Assembly: GCA_938048445.1 (NCBI GenBank)
Contig: CALIVE010000080.1
Location: 1 to 10,108 of the forward strand
Direction of reading: 5' to 3'
Origin: Minisyncoccota bacterium
GTDB lineage: Bacteria; Patescibacteriota; Minisyncoccia; UBA6257; HR35
DNA length: 10,108 nt
The stretch's first letter is position 1. Every line of letters begins with the position of its first letter. The position numbers were made by a program, and so were the translations under genes. Below the pieces are notes generated by a model. It did not search any database, had not been told where the DNA came from, and saw only the letters and a list, made by a program, of their open reading frames with translations. Of the stretch, positions 1 to 9,919 are shown piece after piece.

Positions 1-1
1 T

Positions 2-2116
2 TCAATATATGACCATCTTGTGCAAACTTCGGCAATTGTTTCTGCGCTACCAAAACCAGCATTTTTACTATTTACAATTGGACCTGTTCAAGAATTTATT
101 TCAACCGCAAGGAAAGCGTCTGATCTGTGGGCGGGAAGCTACATTTTGTCTTACTTAACTTATAAAGCAATTGAGATAATCTTGGAAGAACTTGGACCTG
201 ATAATGTCGTTTATCCAAACCTTTTGAAAAATCCACTTGTTGATAGATGGATTTATCAGCAAATTAACAGCACTGAGATTAAAAAAATTTTGGGAGCACA
301 AGAATGGTTCAAAAAATTCGATATTTTTAGTGATAAAAGCAACAAGGAAACTTTGACAATTTTGACAATTGCCAATTTCCCTAATAGATTCCTTGCAATT
401 GTGCCTTTTGATAAAGCGAAAAATATAGGCAATGAATGTGCGAAGAGAATAATAAGTGAATTTGAAAGATGGGGCGATGAAATAATTTTTATTGATGAGT
501 TGAGAAACCTTAATATTGATAAGAGTATAAGCGATGTCATTAAGTCACAGTTGAAAAATTATTTTCAAATTTATTACGTTTATCTCCCGTGGTTTAATTC
601 GGATCGTTGGGATGTTCAAACAATACTTGATGAATATAAAAATTTAATTGGTGAAAACGAGATTTATAAAGTAGTAGAAATTATAAAAGAGCATTCTTAC
701 TATAAACCTGCAAATGTAGGCATTGCTTATTCTCTTCTTTGTGAGCTGACGGAGAGGTTTTTAGCTTCAAGAAAGATGTATAGAAATTTCAGGAATATTG
801 AGGAACAAATAGGTGAAAAATGTCATTTGTGCGGAAATTATGAGATTTTAGAGATAGATTGGGAAAAATTAGAAAGACAGATAGTAAAAGAAAAAGAAAG
901 GCTTTGTGGTGTTTGTTTTACGAAAAGATTATTTCCCAAGCTTATGGGTAAAATTTTAGAACTAGGAGACATAGAATTTCCTTCTACTTCAGAAGTTGCA
1001 ACTACATTATGGAAGGCAAATATGGAGGAGAGCAAAAGCAGGGAATTTGAGGCGAAGTTTGGAATATTTAAAATAAAGTTAAGGAAGATTCCAGATTCTC
1101 AAAGTGTTCCCAAATTAAAGAATCATTCACTCTGCAGAATAGATGGGCAATGGTTTTTTGAAACTTCGTATAGGGAAGATTACTTAAAAAGGGAGTATGG
1201 AATTGAAGAAGAAGATATAAATAATGCGAAAAAAGAAATTGAAGAAATTCTCGAAATCTTGAAAAATTTTCCAAAAGCGCCAACTTATTATGCTATTTTA
1301 ATGATGGATGGGGATGAAATGGGCAAATGGTTAAAGGGTGAAAAGATGGCAAAAATTGAGGAATTGATAGATGAGAATGCTAAGAATGTTTTGTTGAAAT
1401 ACTCAAGTGGTGGGGATGGAGAAAGACTTCAAGAGATTTTGTATTCCAAGCATCCAATTTCAGCATCAATTCACCAAGCATTTTCAAGAAGATTGACAGA
1501 ATTTGCTTTAACAAAAGTAAGGAAAATAGTTGAGGAGCATAATCATGGAAAATTGATTTATGCAGGTGGTGATGATATTTTTGCTTTCTTACCAGTTGAA
1601 GAAGTTTTAGAAGCTGCATATGATCTTCAAAAAGAATTTAAAAATATACTTGGTGAAAGGGCTACAATGAGTGCAGGAATTGTAATTTCTCATCATAAAT
1701 ATCCTTTACAGCTGGCACTTTCCAAAGTAAGAGAATCTGAGAAAAAAGCAAAAGATGAATATGGAAGGAATGCATTTTTTATAACTTATCTTGCAAGAAG
1801 TGGAGAAGAAAGAAAATGTGGAGGGAAGTGGGAAATGAAGGAATTTTTTGATGAACTTGTTTGTTTATTTAAAAATAAAAAAATTTCAAAGGGATTTGGA
1901 TATAAAGTTTTAGAGGCAGTAAGTAAATTAGAAAAAATTGATCTAATTGAAATTATGATGAAGACAATTATGGAGAGAAATTTTGATAAAAAAGGGTTAA
2001 GCAGAGATGAAATTGAAAAATATAAAGAAAAATTCTTAACTTTTTTGAGAAAATATGAAGATAAACCGGAAGATTTTGCAAATTTTATATTAATAATTGA
2101 AAGAATTTATGGCTAA
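2..2116 (+). CDS. cas10: Cas10/Cmr2-like large subunit of a type III-B CRISPR complex (5'-partial)
   Basis: Cas10 is the large subunit of type III effector complexes. Its palm domain makes cyclic oligoadenylate when the complex binds target RNA. Seen here (residues counted from a GTG at 20): the Cmr2 signature GPVQEFISTARK followed by DLWAGS at about 21-40; a zinc-binding pair of CxxC motifs (C268/C271 and C296/C299); a first palm acidic motif MDGDEMG at 429-435; and the cyclase motif GGDD at 516-519. The order and spacing match Pyrococcus furiosus Cmr2, compared from memory. The frame stays open to base 2, and no Shine-Dalgarno sequence precedes the GTG at 20. The residues just before it (DHLVQTS...SAL) resemble the end of the Cmr2 HD domain (DHxxWTH...SAL). 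The gene therefore most likely continues about 200 codons upstream with an HD domain, and the GTG is not the true start. It ends 12 nt before cas8b, so co-transcription is likely. No other Cmr subunit is present in the window. Confidence 0.93.
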   Translation, partial: SIYDHLVQTSAIVSALPKPAFLLFTIGPVQEFISTARKASDLWAGSYILSYLTYKAIEIILEELGPDNVVYPNLLKNPLVDRWIYQQINSTEIKKILGAQEWFKKFDIFSDKSNKETLTILTIANFPNRFLAIVPFDKAKNIGNECAKRIISEFERWGDEIIFIDELRNLNIDKSISDVIKSQLKNYFQIYYVYLPWFNSDRWDVQTILDEYKNLIGENEIYKVVEIIKEHSYYKPANVGIAYSLLCELTERFLASRKMYRNFRNIEEQIGEKCHLCGNYEILEIDWEKLERQIVKEKERLCGVCFTKRLFPKLMGKILELGDIEFPSTSEVATTLWKANMEESKSREFEAKFGIFKIKLRKIPDSQSVPKLKNHSLCRIDGQWFFETSYREDYLKREYGIEEEDINNAKKEIEEILEILKNFPKAPTYYAILMMDGDEMGKWLKGEKMAKIEELIDENAKNVLLKYSSGGDGERLQEILYSKHPISASIHQAFSRRLTEFALTKVRKIVEEHNHGKLIYAGGDDIFAFLPVEEVLEAAYDLQKEFKNILGERATMSAGIVISHHKYPLQLALSKVRESEKKAKDEYGRNAFFITYLARSGEERKCGGKWEMKEFFDELVCLFKNKKISKGFGYKVLEAVSKLEKIDLIEIMMKTIMERNFDKKGLSRDEIEKYKEKFLTFLRKYEDKPEDFANFILIIERIYG

Positions 2117-2123
2117 AAAGGAG
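2117..2123 (+). promoter_or_regulatory. Ribosome binding site of cas8b
   Basis: AAAGGAG lies in the 12-nt gap between the cas10 stop codon and the cas8b ATG, with a 5-nt spacer. It gives cas8b its own initiation signal on the shared transcript and fixes the start at 2129. Confidence 0.75.
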
Positions 2124-2128
2124 AAAAA

Positions 2129-4629
<2,501 letters not shown>

Positions 4630-4644
4630 ACTTTACTTATTGTG

Positions 4645-4649
4645 AGGAG
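4645..4649 (+). promoter_or_regulatory. Ribosome binding site of the mini-ORF before cas5
   Basis: AGGAG (in GTGAGGAGA) lies 5 nt before the ATG at 4655. It is the only good Shine-Dalgarno in the cas7-cas5 gap. The cas5 ATG itself has only AAAGG at 4706-4710, 12 nt away, which is weak and too distant. Confidence 0.6.
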
Positions 4650-4654
4650 AAATC

Positions 4655-4720
4655 ATGCAATTCTATAAAAATTTTTCTAATACTTTATTAAAGTCATCTA
4701 TTATTAAAGGCTTACCCTAA
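4655..4720 (+). CDS. 21-residue mini-ORF between cas7 and cas5, probably coupling cas5 translation
   Basis: A short cistron of 21 codons plus TAA fills most of the cas7-cas5 gap. It has a good Shine-Dalgarno (4645-4649) at ideal spacing and stops 2 nt before the cas5 ATG. It is in a different frame from both neighbours. The peptide (MQFYKNFSNT... ending ...IIKGLP) shows no signal peptide, membrane span or motif that I recognise. The likeliest role is as a leader whose translation delivers ribosomes to the cas5 start, since cas5 lacks its own good site; this is inference. It includes a small inverted repeat, ACTTTATTAAAGT at 4682-4694, that could form a 5-bp hairpin. Alternatives are a real small protein, or decayed sequence that by chance kept a ribosome site. 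Confidence 0.45.
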   Translation: MQFYKNFSNTLLKSSIIKGLP

Positions 4721-4722
4721 GT

Positions 4723-5601
4723 ATGAAGGTTTTAAGATTAAAAATTTATCAACCTCATGCTCATTACAGAATACCATTTACCTTTGTAAGAAGGCATACT
4801 TATCCCATACCTCCCTATTCCACTGTTATTGGTTTAATTTGTAATGTCCTTGGAATTAGAAATCAAGAAAATGAAAAGTTTAAAGCTTTAAAAGAGGGTT
4901 TATCACTTGCTATTTATGGAAAATTCCAAACAATGACAAGAGAATATGTATGGTTTAGAAATTTTGAAGTGAATGCTCATAATGCAAGATTTAGCTCCCC
5001 TGAAAATAGAAGTATTAATCAAGTGCCTGAGCACCCTGGTGGTCAAATCCCGATAAGGATTGATGTGCTTGAAAATGTAAATTTAATAATTTACATACAT
5101 CATCCTGATGAAATTTTTCTTTTAGAACTTGCTAATGCTTTTGTAAATTCAAAAAATAGAATTTATCCATTACATCTTGGTAGAGCTGAAGATTGGATAC
5201 TTTTTGAGGAAAAACTTGAGGACTCAATTAAAATAATAGACATAGATAAATCCACAAAAAGGCCTATATATGGAAAATTTGATTATTATACCTGGATTCC
5301 TGATCCTGAAAGAGATAATAAATACCTGGACCATAGTATCTATGACAAAAGCTTTAAAATTTTTTTTAGAAAAGTGAAAGGAAGTTCACATTTTATTACT
5401 TCTTTTTATATCATAAAAAATGGAATTAGAAATTTTAAACACATCCTAGTAAAACTCTTTGAGCAAGGTGATTTTCCTTTTCATTTTGGTAAACCTTTTG
5501 AGTTTCTTTATGATAAGTTTACAGATAATAAAACGAATAAAAAAATTTATATACCACTCTTCTTTTGCAAAATGCTTTACCCAGGAGGATCTATTGAATA
5601 A
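4723..5601 (+). CDS. cas5: Cas5 (Cas5t/Cst type), type I-B Cascade subunit
   Basis: Cas5 caps the 5' handle of the crRNA and joins the Cas7 backbone to Cas8b. The 292-residue protein opens with the Cas5 RAMP strand (MKVLRLKI) and then has the hallmark FVRRHTYPIPPYSTVIGLIC at about 21-40, typical of Cas5t. The start at 4723 fits the family N-terminus exactly although no strong Shine-Dalgarno is adjacent, which points to coupling with the mini-ORF ending at 4720. The protein is somewhat longer than many Cas5 proteins. Its last codons encode the ribosome site of cas3, and its stop lies inside the cas3 start region (8-nt overlap). Nothing suggests it replaces Cas6 as crRNA nuclease; that is a type I-C trait. 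Confidence 0.92.
   Translation: MKVLRLKIYQPHAHYRIPFTFVRRHTYPIPPYSTVIGLICNVLGIRNQENEKFKALKEGLSLAIYGKFQTMTREYVWFRNFEVNAHNARFSSPENRSINQVPEHPGGQIPIRIDVLENVNLIIYIHHPDEIFLLELANAFVNSKNRIYPLHLGRAEDWILFEEKLEDSIKIIDIDKSTKRPIYGKFDYYTWIPDPERDNKYLDHSIYDKSFKIFFRKVKGSSHFITSFYIIKNGIRNFKHILVKLFEQGDFPFHFGKPFEFLYDKFTDNKTNKKIYIPLFFCKMLYPGGSIE
5583..5588 (+). promoter_or_regulatory. Ribosome binding site of cas3, deciding a TTG start
   Basis: AGGAGG sits within the last codons of cas5, 5 nt before an in-frame TTG at 5594. The first in-frame ATG after this point is at 7241, far beyond the HD and Walker A motifs. This site therefore identifies TTG as the cas3 start. Confidence 0.8.
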
Positions 5602-8152
5602 AATTGAAATATGGGCAAAATCTAATGGTATAACATTAAAAGAACATACGGAAAACTTATTAAATGCTATTGACACTTTTGATAAATTACTCTATTTAAA
5701 TTCAACCTTTCCTCAAGAAGAATTTAAAAAACTCCTCCGCTTTGCTGCTTTTTTCCATGATTTAGGTAAGGTATCTCCAAGTTTCCAGAAAAAAATTGGC
5801 AATGAAAATTTTTATAAAATAGAATCATTTCCGGATATTCGGCATAACATATTTTCTTTATTTTTTATTAATAAAGAAATTGTAAAAGAAATTTGTAATG
5901 CAAAAGATAGCCTTTTTGTTACTTTTCTTTCTGCCATTGCTTTTCATCATTGGAAAGTGGATGAAAAGGAATACCTCTTGAATATTAATGACACTCTCAT
6001 AAAAGTGTCAAACTTATTGTTAGATGAAGGTGAGAAAGGTATTAGAAAAGGTGATGAATTATCTACCCTGTTAATAAAACATTTTGATAATTTTGAAGTC
6101 AGTGGATTTCAAGCTAAAGATTTAATAGCATTTGATGAACATCTTGCCAAACATCTTGCAAAAGAAGGAAATTTAATAAGCTTAGATATTATACCACCTT
6201 ATACTCTTTATTTTTTACCTGAAAAATTAAGAGCTGAGATTGAATTGAAAATTGATTTAAATCTTTGGATTTTTCTTTCGGGATTTTTATTGAGAGCTGA
6301 CCATTATGTTTCATTAATTGAACAAAACTTAGTTCCTCTTTCTCTTAATGAAATTGAAAAACCAATACCAAGCTTTGGAGTAGAAAAAAAATTAGAGCAA
6401 AATTTTGGCGAAAATTTTTGGCAAAAAATAGCTAATAATTTTAAAAACAAAAATCTTATCTTAATTGCTCCTACAGGATTAGGAAAGACAGAATTTGCCT
6501 TTTTATGGGCAGAAGAGAATAAGGTTTTCTACACATTACCTCTACGAGTTGCCACAAATCAGATTTATGAAAGAGCTTGTTACTTTTTTAATAAAAAACA
6601 AAATATACCAGAAGATCTTTTTGTAAATGAAAATGTAGGACTTTTACATTCAGATGCTGATTTATATCTCCTTGAAAAATCAGATATTTCAAAACATGAT
6701 TTAGATGGTGAAAATTTGAGAATTCTTGAATTATCAAGACATTTTTCCTTACCACTTAATATCTGCACTGGAGACCAAATTTTCCCTGCAGCTCTAAAAT
6801 ATCCTCAATATGAAAAAATATATGCCACTCTCGGTTATTCTAAGCTCGTTGTTGATGAAGTTCAAGCCTATAATCCAAAAGCTTGTGCAGTTGTAGTTAA
6901 AATAATAGAAGATATTGTAGCACTTGGTGGAAAGTTTTTGCTTATAACAGCTACTTTACCTACATTTGTAAAAGATTATCTAATAAAAGAAAAAAATATA
7001 ATTCTAGAAAATGAAATAATAAACTTATATTCACCGGATAACCCAGTAAATATTAAAATTAAAACTGATTTCAAGCATAAAATTAAAATTCAAAATAAAG
7101 ATATAGAAAAGGATATAGATAAAATTATTGAGAAAGCAGAAGCAGGAAATAGAATTTTAATAGTATTAAATACAATTAACAAAGCAGAAAAAATTTACAA
7201 ATTAATTAAAAATAAAATAACTCATAAAAATGATATCTATATGGCTTTAATTCATTCTAAATTCACTTTACAAGAAAGAAAAATTATAGAAAAAGATTTG
7301 GAAAAGAATTTCATAAATCCAAAACCTAAAAATGAAAGAATTCCTAAAATACTTGTTTCAACACAGGTAGTAGAAGTTTCTCTTGATATTGATGCAGATT
7401 ACTTATATACAGAAATTGCTCCCATAGATTCTTTAATCCAAAGAATGGGTAGAGTTTTAAGAAGGGTAAATATTCTAAGCAACAAAATAAAAAATACTAA
7501 TGACGAATTTAATTATAAAGACTACTATCCAAATTATGAACCAAATATATATATTTATTATCAAACTGATACCTTAAACTCTATTAAAGAATCTGGAGAA
7601 GGAAGAATTTATGAACAAGGGTTACTCCACGCAACATTTGAAATATTAAAAGACAAAATTGAAATAATGGAAAATGAAAAACAGGACTTGGTAGAAAAAG
7701 TGTATAGCCAGATGGAAAAATCAAATTACTTAAAAAAATTTTATGAAACCCTTGACATACTCAATGCAGGATATATCTCTGATAGTAAATATGAAGCACA
7801 TAAATTATTTAGAGAAATTTATACAATTTCAGTAATTGAAGAAAGTAAAATTGATGAAATTAATGAAAAAATTAATAAAAAAATTTTAGAAAATAATCAT
7901 ATTACTTGGCTTTGGTTCAAAAAAGAAATAATAGCCCCATATGTGATCAATGATTATATTTGGGAATATGCAGAGCATGAACTTAAACCTCTTTGGCAAA
8001 GATTATCTTTAAAATCAAAGTTATCAAAAATAAATAAAAGAAGATTAAAAAATTATTGTGAAGGTATTTGGATTACTCCCAAAATAAAGAGAAAAACAAT
8101 AAATTTTGAAGAGATTTGCAATATAAAAAATTATCAAGAAAATATTTTATAA
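5594..8152 (+). CDS. cas3: Cas3 HD nuclease-helicase
   Basis: Cas3 is recruited by DNA-bound Cascade, unwinds the target and degrades one strand. Numbered from TTG as residue 1, the 852-residue protein has an intact N-terminal HD nuclease (H18, HD 55-56, H84, HH 118-119). A superfamily 2 helicase follows: Walker A APTGLGKT 292-299, Walker B/box II DEVQ 421-424, motif III TAT 452-454, and motif VI QRMGRVLRR starting at Q616. Length and domain order are standard for single-chain Cas3. The start was chosen at TTG 5594 because AGGAGG stands 5 nt upstream and homology-like sequence begins there. The frame stays open upstream to 5459, with an ATG at 5510, but that part is only cas5 read in another frame. 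The start overlaps the cas5 stop by 8 nt. No motif is missing, so interference by this gene looks functional. Confidence 0.94.
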   Translation: MNKIEIWAKSNGITLKEHTENLLNAIDTFDKLLYLNSTFPQEEFKKLLRFAAFFHDLGKVSPSFQKKIGNENFYKIESFPDIRHNIFSLFFINKEIVKEICNAKDSLFVTFLSAIAFHHWKVDEKEYLLNINDTLIKVSNLLLDEGEKGIRKGDELSTLLIKHFDNFEVSGFQAKDLIAFDEHLAKHLAKEGNLISLDIIPPYTLYFLPEKLRAEIELKIDLNLWIFLSGFLLRADHYVSLIEQNLVPLSLNEIEKPIPSFGVEKKLEQNFGENFWQKIANNFKNKNLILIAPTGLGKTEFAFLWAEENKVFYTLPLRVATNQIYERACYFFNKKQNIPEDLFVNENVGLLHSDADLYLLEKSDISKHDLDGENLRILELSRHFSLPLNICTGDQIFPAALKYPQYEKIYATLGYSKLVVDEVQAYNPKACAVVVKIIEDIVALGGKFLLITATLPTFVKDYLIKEKNIILENEIINLYSPDNPVNIKIKTDFKHKIKIQNKDIEKDIDKIIEKAEAGNRILIVLNTINKAEKIYKLIKNKITHKNDIYMALIHSKFTLQERKIIEKDLEKNFINPKPKNERIPKILVSTQVVEVSLDIDADYLYTEIAPIDSLIQRMGRVLRRVNILSNKIKNTNDEFNYKDYYPNYEPNIYIYYQTDTLNSIKESGEGRIYEQGLLHATFEILKDKIEIMENEKQDLVEKVYSQMEKSNYLKKFYETLDILNAGYISDSKYEAHKLFREIYTISVIEESKIDEINEKINKKILENNHITWLWFKKEIIAPYVINDYIWEYAEHELKPLWQRLSLKSKLSKINKRRLKNYCEGIWITPKIKRKTINFEEICNIKNYQENIL

Positions 8153-8155
8153 CTA

Positions 8156-8668
8156 ATGTTGAATTTAATTGAATTACGAATTACAGGTATTCAGGTTGCT
8201 TATTATATAGTGTGTAAAAGACAACTTTGGTTTTTTTCTAATAAAATCCAAATGGAAGAATTTTCTGAAGATGTTCTCATCGGGAAAATTATAAGTGAAG
8301 AAACTTTTAAAAGAGAAAAATTCAAAGAATTAAGTATAGAGAACCTAAAAATTGATTATATAAAAATTAAAGACGAAATTATAGTAAATGAAGTTAAAAA
8401 ATCGAGAAAACTTGAGGAAAGTCATATATGGCAAGTTAAGTATTATATATTTCGCCTTAAAAAATTGGGTTTACCTTGTTATCGTGGAATCATTCACTAT
8501 CCAAAACTATTTAAAAAACTTGAAGTGGAATATAAAGAATCTGATAGCCCAAAAATTGAAGAAGCTTTGTTAAAAATAGATGAAATTATCAAACAAGAAA
8601 AACCGCCAGAAGTAATTAATAAGCCTTATTGTAGAAAATGTTCTTATTTTGAACTCTGTTATATATGA
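8156..8668 (+). CDS. cas4: Cas4, RecB-family Fe-S nuclease of the adaptation module
   Basis: Cas4 works with Cas1-Cas2 in trimming prespacers so that those next to a correct PAM are inserted in the right orientation. The 170-residue protein shows the opening ITGIQVAYYIVCKRQLWFF and the four Fe-S cysteines C20, C159, C162 and C168. The RecB-type core has D67, E79-V-K81 in NEVKKSRKLEE, and the QxxxY-type motif Q93VKYY. One oddity: the motif I histidine normally found in the segment around LGxxIHEES is Ser47 here (IGKIISEETFKRE), and there is no histidine before residue 90. The gene starts 3 nt after the cas3 stop with no clear Shine-Dalgarno, so it is probably coupled to cas3. It ends in a 4-nt ATGA overlap with cas1. 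The family assignment is firm; full catalytic competence is less so. Confidence 0.93.
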   Translation: MLNLIELRITGIQVAYYIVCKRQLWFFSNKIQMEEFSEDVLIGKIISEETFKREKFKELSIENLKIDYIKIKDEIIVNEVKKSRKLEESHIWQVKYYIFRLKKLGLPCYRGIIHYPKLFKKLEVEYKESDSPKIEEALLKIDEIIKQEKPPEVINKPYCRKCSYFELCYI

Positions 8669-9636
8669 AAACATATTACATTTTTTCAAACGGAGTTTTA
8701 AAAAGAAAAGAAAATACTATAGTGTTTGAAACCTCTAATAATGAAAAAAAATTCATTCCTGTAGAAAATGTGGAGCAGATTTTTGTTTTTGGTGAAGTTG
8801 ATTTTAACAATAAGTTTTTGAATTTTATAGCTCAGAATAATATATGCCTGCATATCTTTAATTATTATGGGTGGTATTCTGGAAGCTTTTATCCAAGAGA
8901 AACTAATATTTCAGGAAAACTCCTTATTGAGCAAGCCAGCCATTACTTAGATCCTAAAAAAAGACTTATTCTTGCTAAAAAATTCATTGAAGGAGCTATT
9001 CATAATATAAAAAGAAATTTACAAAAAAGAGATAATTTTAAAGAAAAAACTGAGAAAATATCAGTATTTGAAAACCAAATAAAAAGCGTAACCAATATTC
9101 CTAAACTTATGGCCCTTGAAGCACAAACAAGGAAAATCTATTATGATTGCTTTGAAAAATTAAGTGGATGGAGTTTTGAAGAAAGAAGCATACAACCTCC
9201 CAAAAATCCCTTAAATGCACTTATATCCTTTGGAAATTCTCTTGTCTATAGCATAATCTTAAAGGAGATTTACTTAACACCTTTAAGTCCTTTTATAAGC
9301 TTTTTGCACGAACCAAGAGAAAGGAGATATTCTTTAGCCCTTGATGTTGCAGAGATATTTAAACCAATTTTATCAGATAGGTTAATTTTAAAACTACTAA
9401 ATTTAAAAATGATTACAAATAATGACTTTGTTGAGGAATTAGGTGGAATTTATTTGAATGAAAGAGGCAGAAAAATCTTTGTGGAAGAATTTGATAAACA
9501 ACTTGAATCTACGATTTTACATAGGAAATTGAGGAAAAAGGTTAAATATAAAACCCTTATAAGACTTGAACTTTATAAATTAGTAAAACATCTCCTTGGA
9601 GAAAAGGAATATCAACCTTTAAAGGTTTGGTGGTAA
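8665..9636 (+). CDS. cas1: Cas1, CRISPR integrase
   Basis: Cas1 is the metal-dependent integrase that, with Cas2, joins new spacers to the leader end of the CRISPR array. The 323-residue protein has the usual N-terminal beta domain (MKTYYIFSNGVLKRKENTIV onward) and an alpha-helical C-terminal domain. Active-site residues are visible: E152 in LEAQTRKIYY, H215 in SFLHEPRERRYSLALD, and D227 with E230 in LDVAEIFKP. Length is typical for type I-B Cas1. The start codon overlaps the cas4 stop (ATGA at 8665-8668). It ends 1 nt before cas2, so the three adaptation genes are tightly coupled. All catalytic positions are present, which suggests active adaptation. Confidence 0.95.
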   Translation: MKTYYIFSNGVLKRKENTIVFETSNNEKKFIPVENVEQIFVFGEVDFNNKFLNFIAQNNICLHIFNYYGWYSGSFYPRETNISGKLLIEQASHYLDPKKRLILAKKFIEGAIHNIKRNLQKRDNFKEKTEKISVFENQIKSVTNIPKLMALEAQTRKIYYDCFEKLSGWSFEERSIQPPKNPLNALISFGNSLVYSIILKEIYLTPLSPFISFLHEPRERRYSLALDVAEIFKPILSDRLILKLLNLKMITNNDFVEELGGIYLNERGRKIFVEEFDKQLESTILHRKLRKKVKYKTLIRLELYKLVKHLLGEKEYQPLKVWW

Positions 9637-9637
9637 A

Positions 9638-9919
9638 ATGAAAGTAATTTTTGTTTATGATATTGAATTAAAGTTTAAGGAAGACCAAAAAAGATTAAAT
9701 AGAATAAAAAAAATTGGCAGAAAATATCTAACTCATATTCAAAAATCTGTTTTCGAAGGTGAGTTGACAGAAAGCCAAATATATAAAATGGAAATGGAAG
9801 TAAGGAAAATTATTGATCTTAATAGAGATAGTGTAATTTTTTATATTTTGCCTGATGGAATTAAATTACAAAGAAAAATTATAAGCAATTTACCTGATAA
9901 AACCCATAATGTTCTTTGA
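9638..9919 (+). CDS. cas2: Cas2, structural partner of Cas1
   Basis: Cas2 forms the central dimer that bridges two Cas1 dimers in the spacer integration complex. The 93-residue protein has the ferredoxin-like opening strand ending in the conserved aspartate (MKVIFVYD, D8), then RKYLTHIQKSVFEGELTE at about 28-45, the standard Cas2 signature. The length is normal. It is the last gene in the window; its ATG lies 1 nt after the cas1 stop, with AAAGG at 9621-9625 as the nearest, rather distant, Shine-Dalgarno. What follows is non-coding and AT-rich, as expected where a CRISPR leader follows cas2. Confidence 0.94.
   Translation: MKVIFVYDIELKFKEDQKRLNRIKKIGRKYLTHIQKSVFEGELTESQIYKMEMEVRKIIDLNRDSVIFYILPDGIKLQRKIISNLPDKTHNVL

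Noticed and set aside
256..1619. Several minus-strand ORFs of 65-94 codons opposite cas10
   Set aside because: They lie wholly antisense to a gene with intact Cas10 motifs, are Leu/Ser/Phe-rich as expected from the reverse of Lys/Glu-rich coding, and show no domain.
5459..5593. Upstream extension of cas3 from a TTG at 5459 or an ATG at 5510
   Set aside because: This part is cas5 read in another frame and has no ribosome site before either codon. AGGAGG and the family-like N-terminus point to TTG 5594.
8388..8573. 61-codon + strand ORF inside cas4
   Set aside because: It overlaps the Cas4 nuclease core, whose motifs are intact in the main frame; it is a Lys/Leu-rich shadow with no ribosome site.
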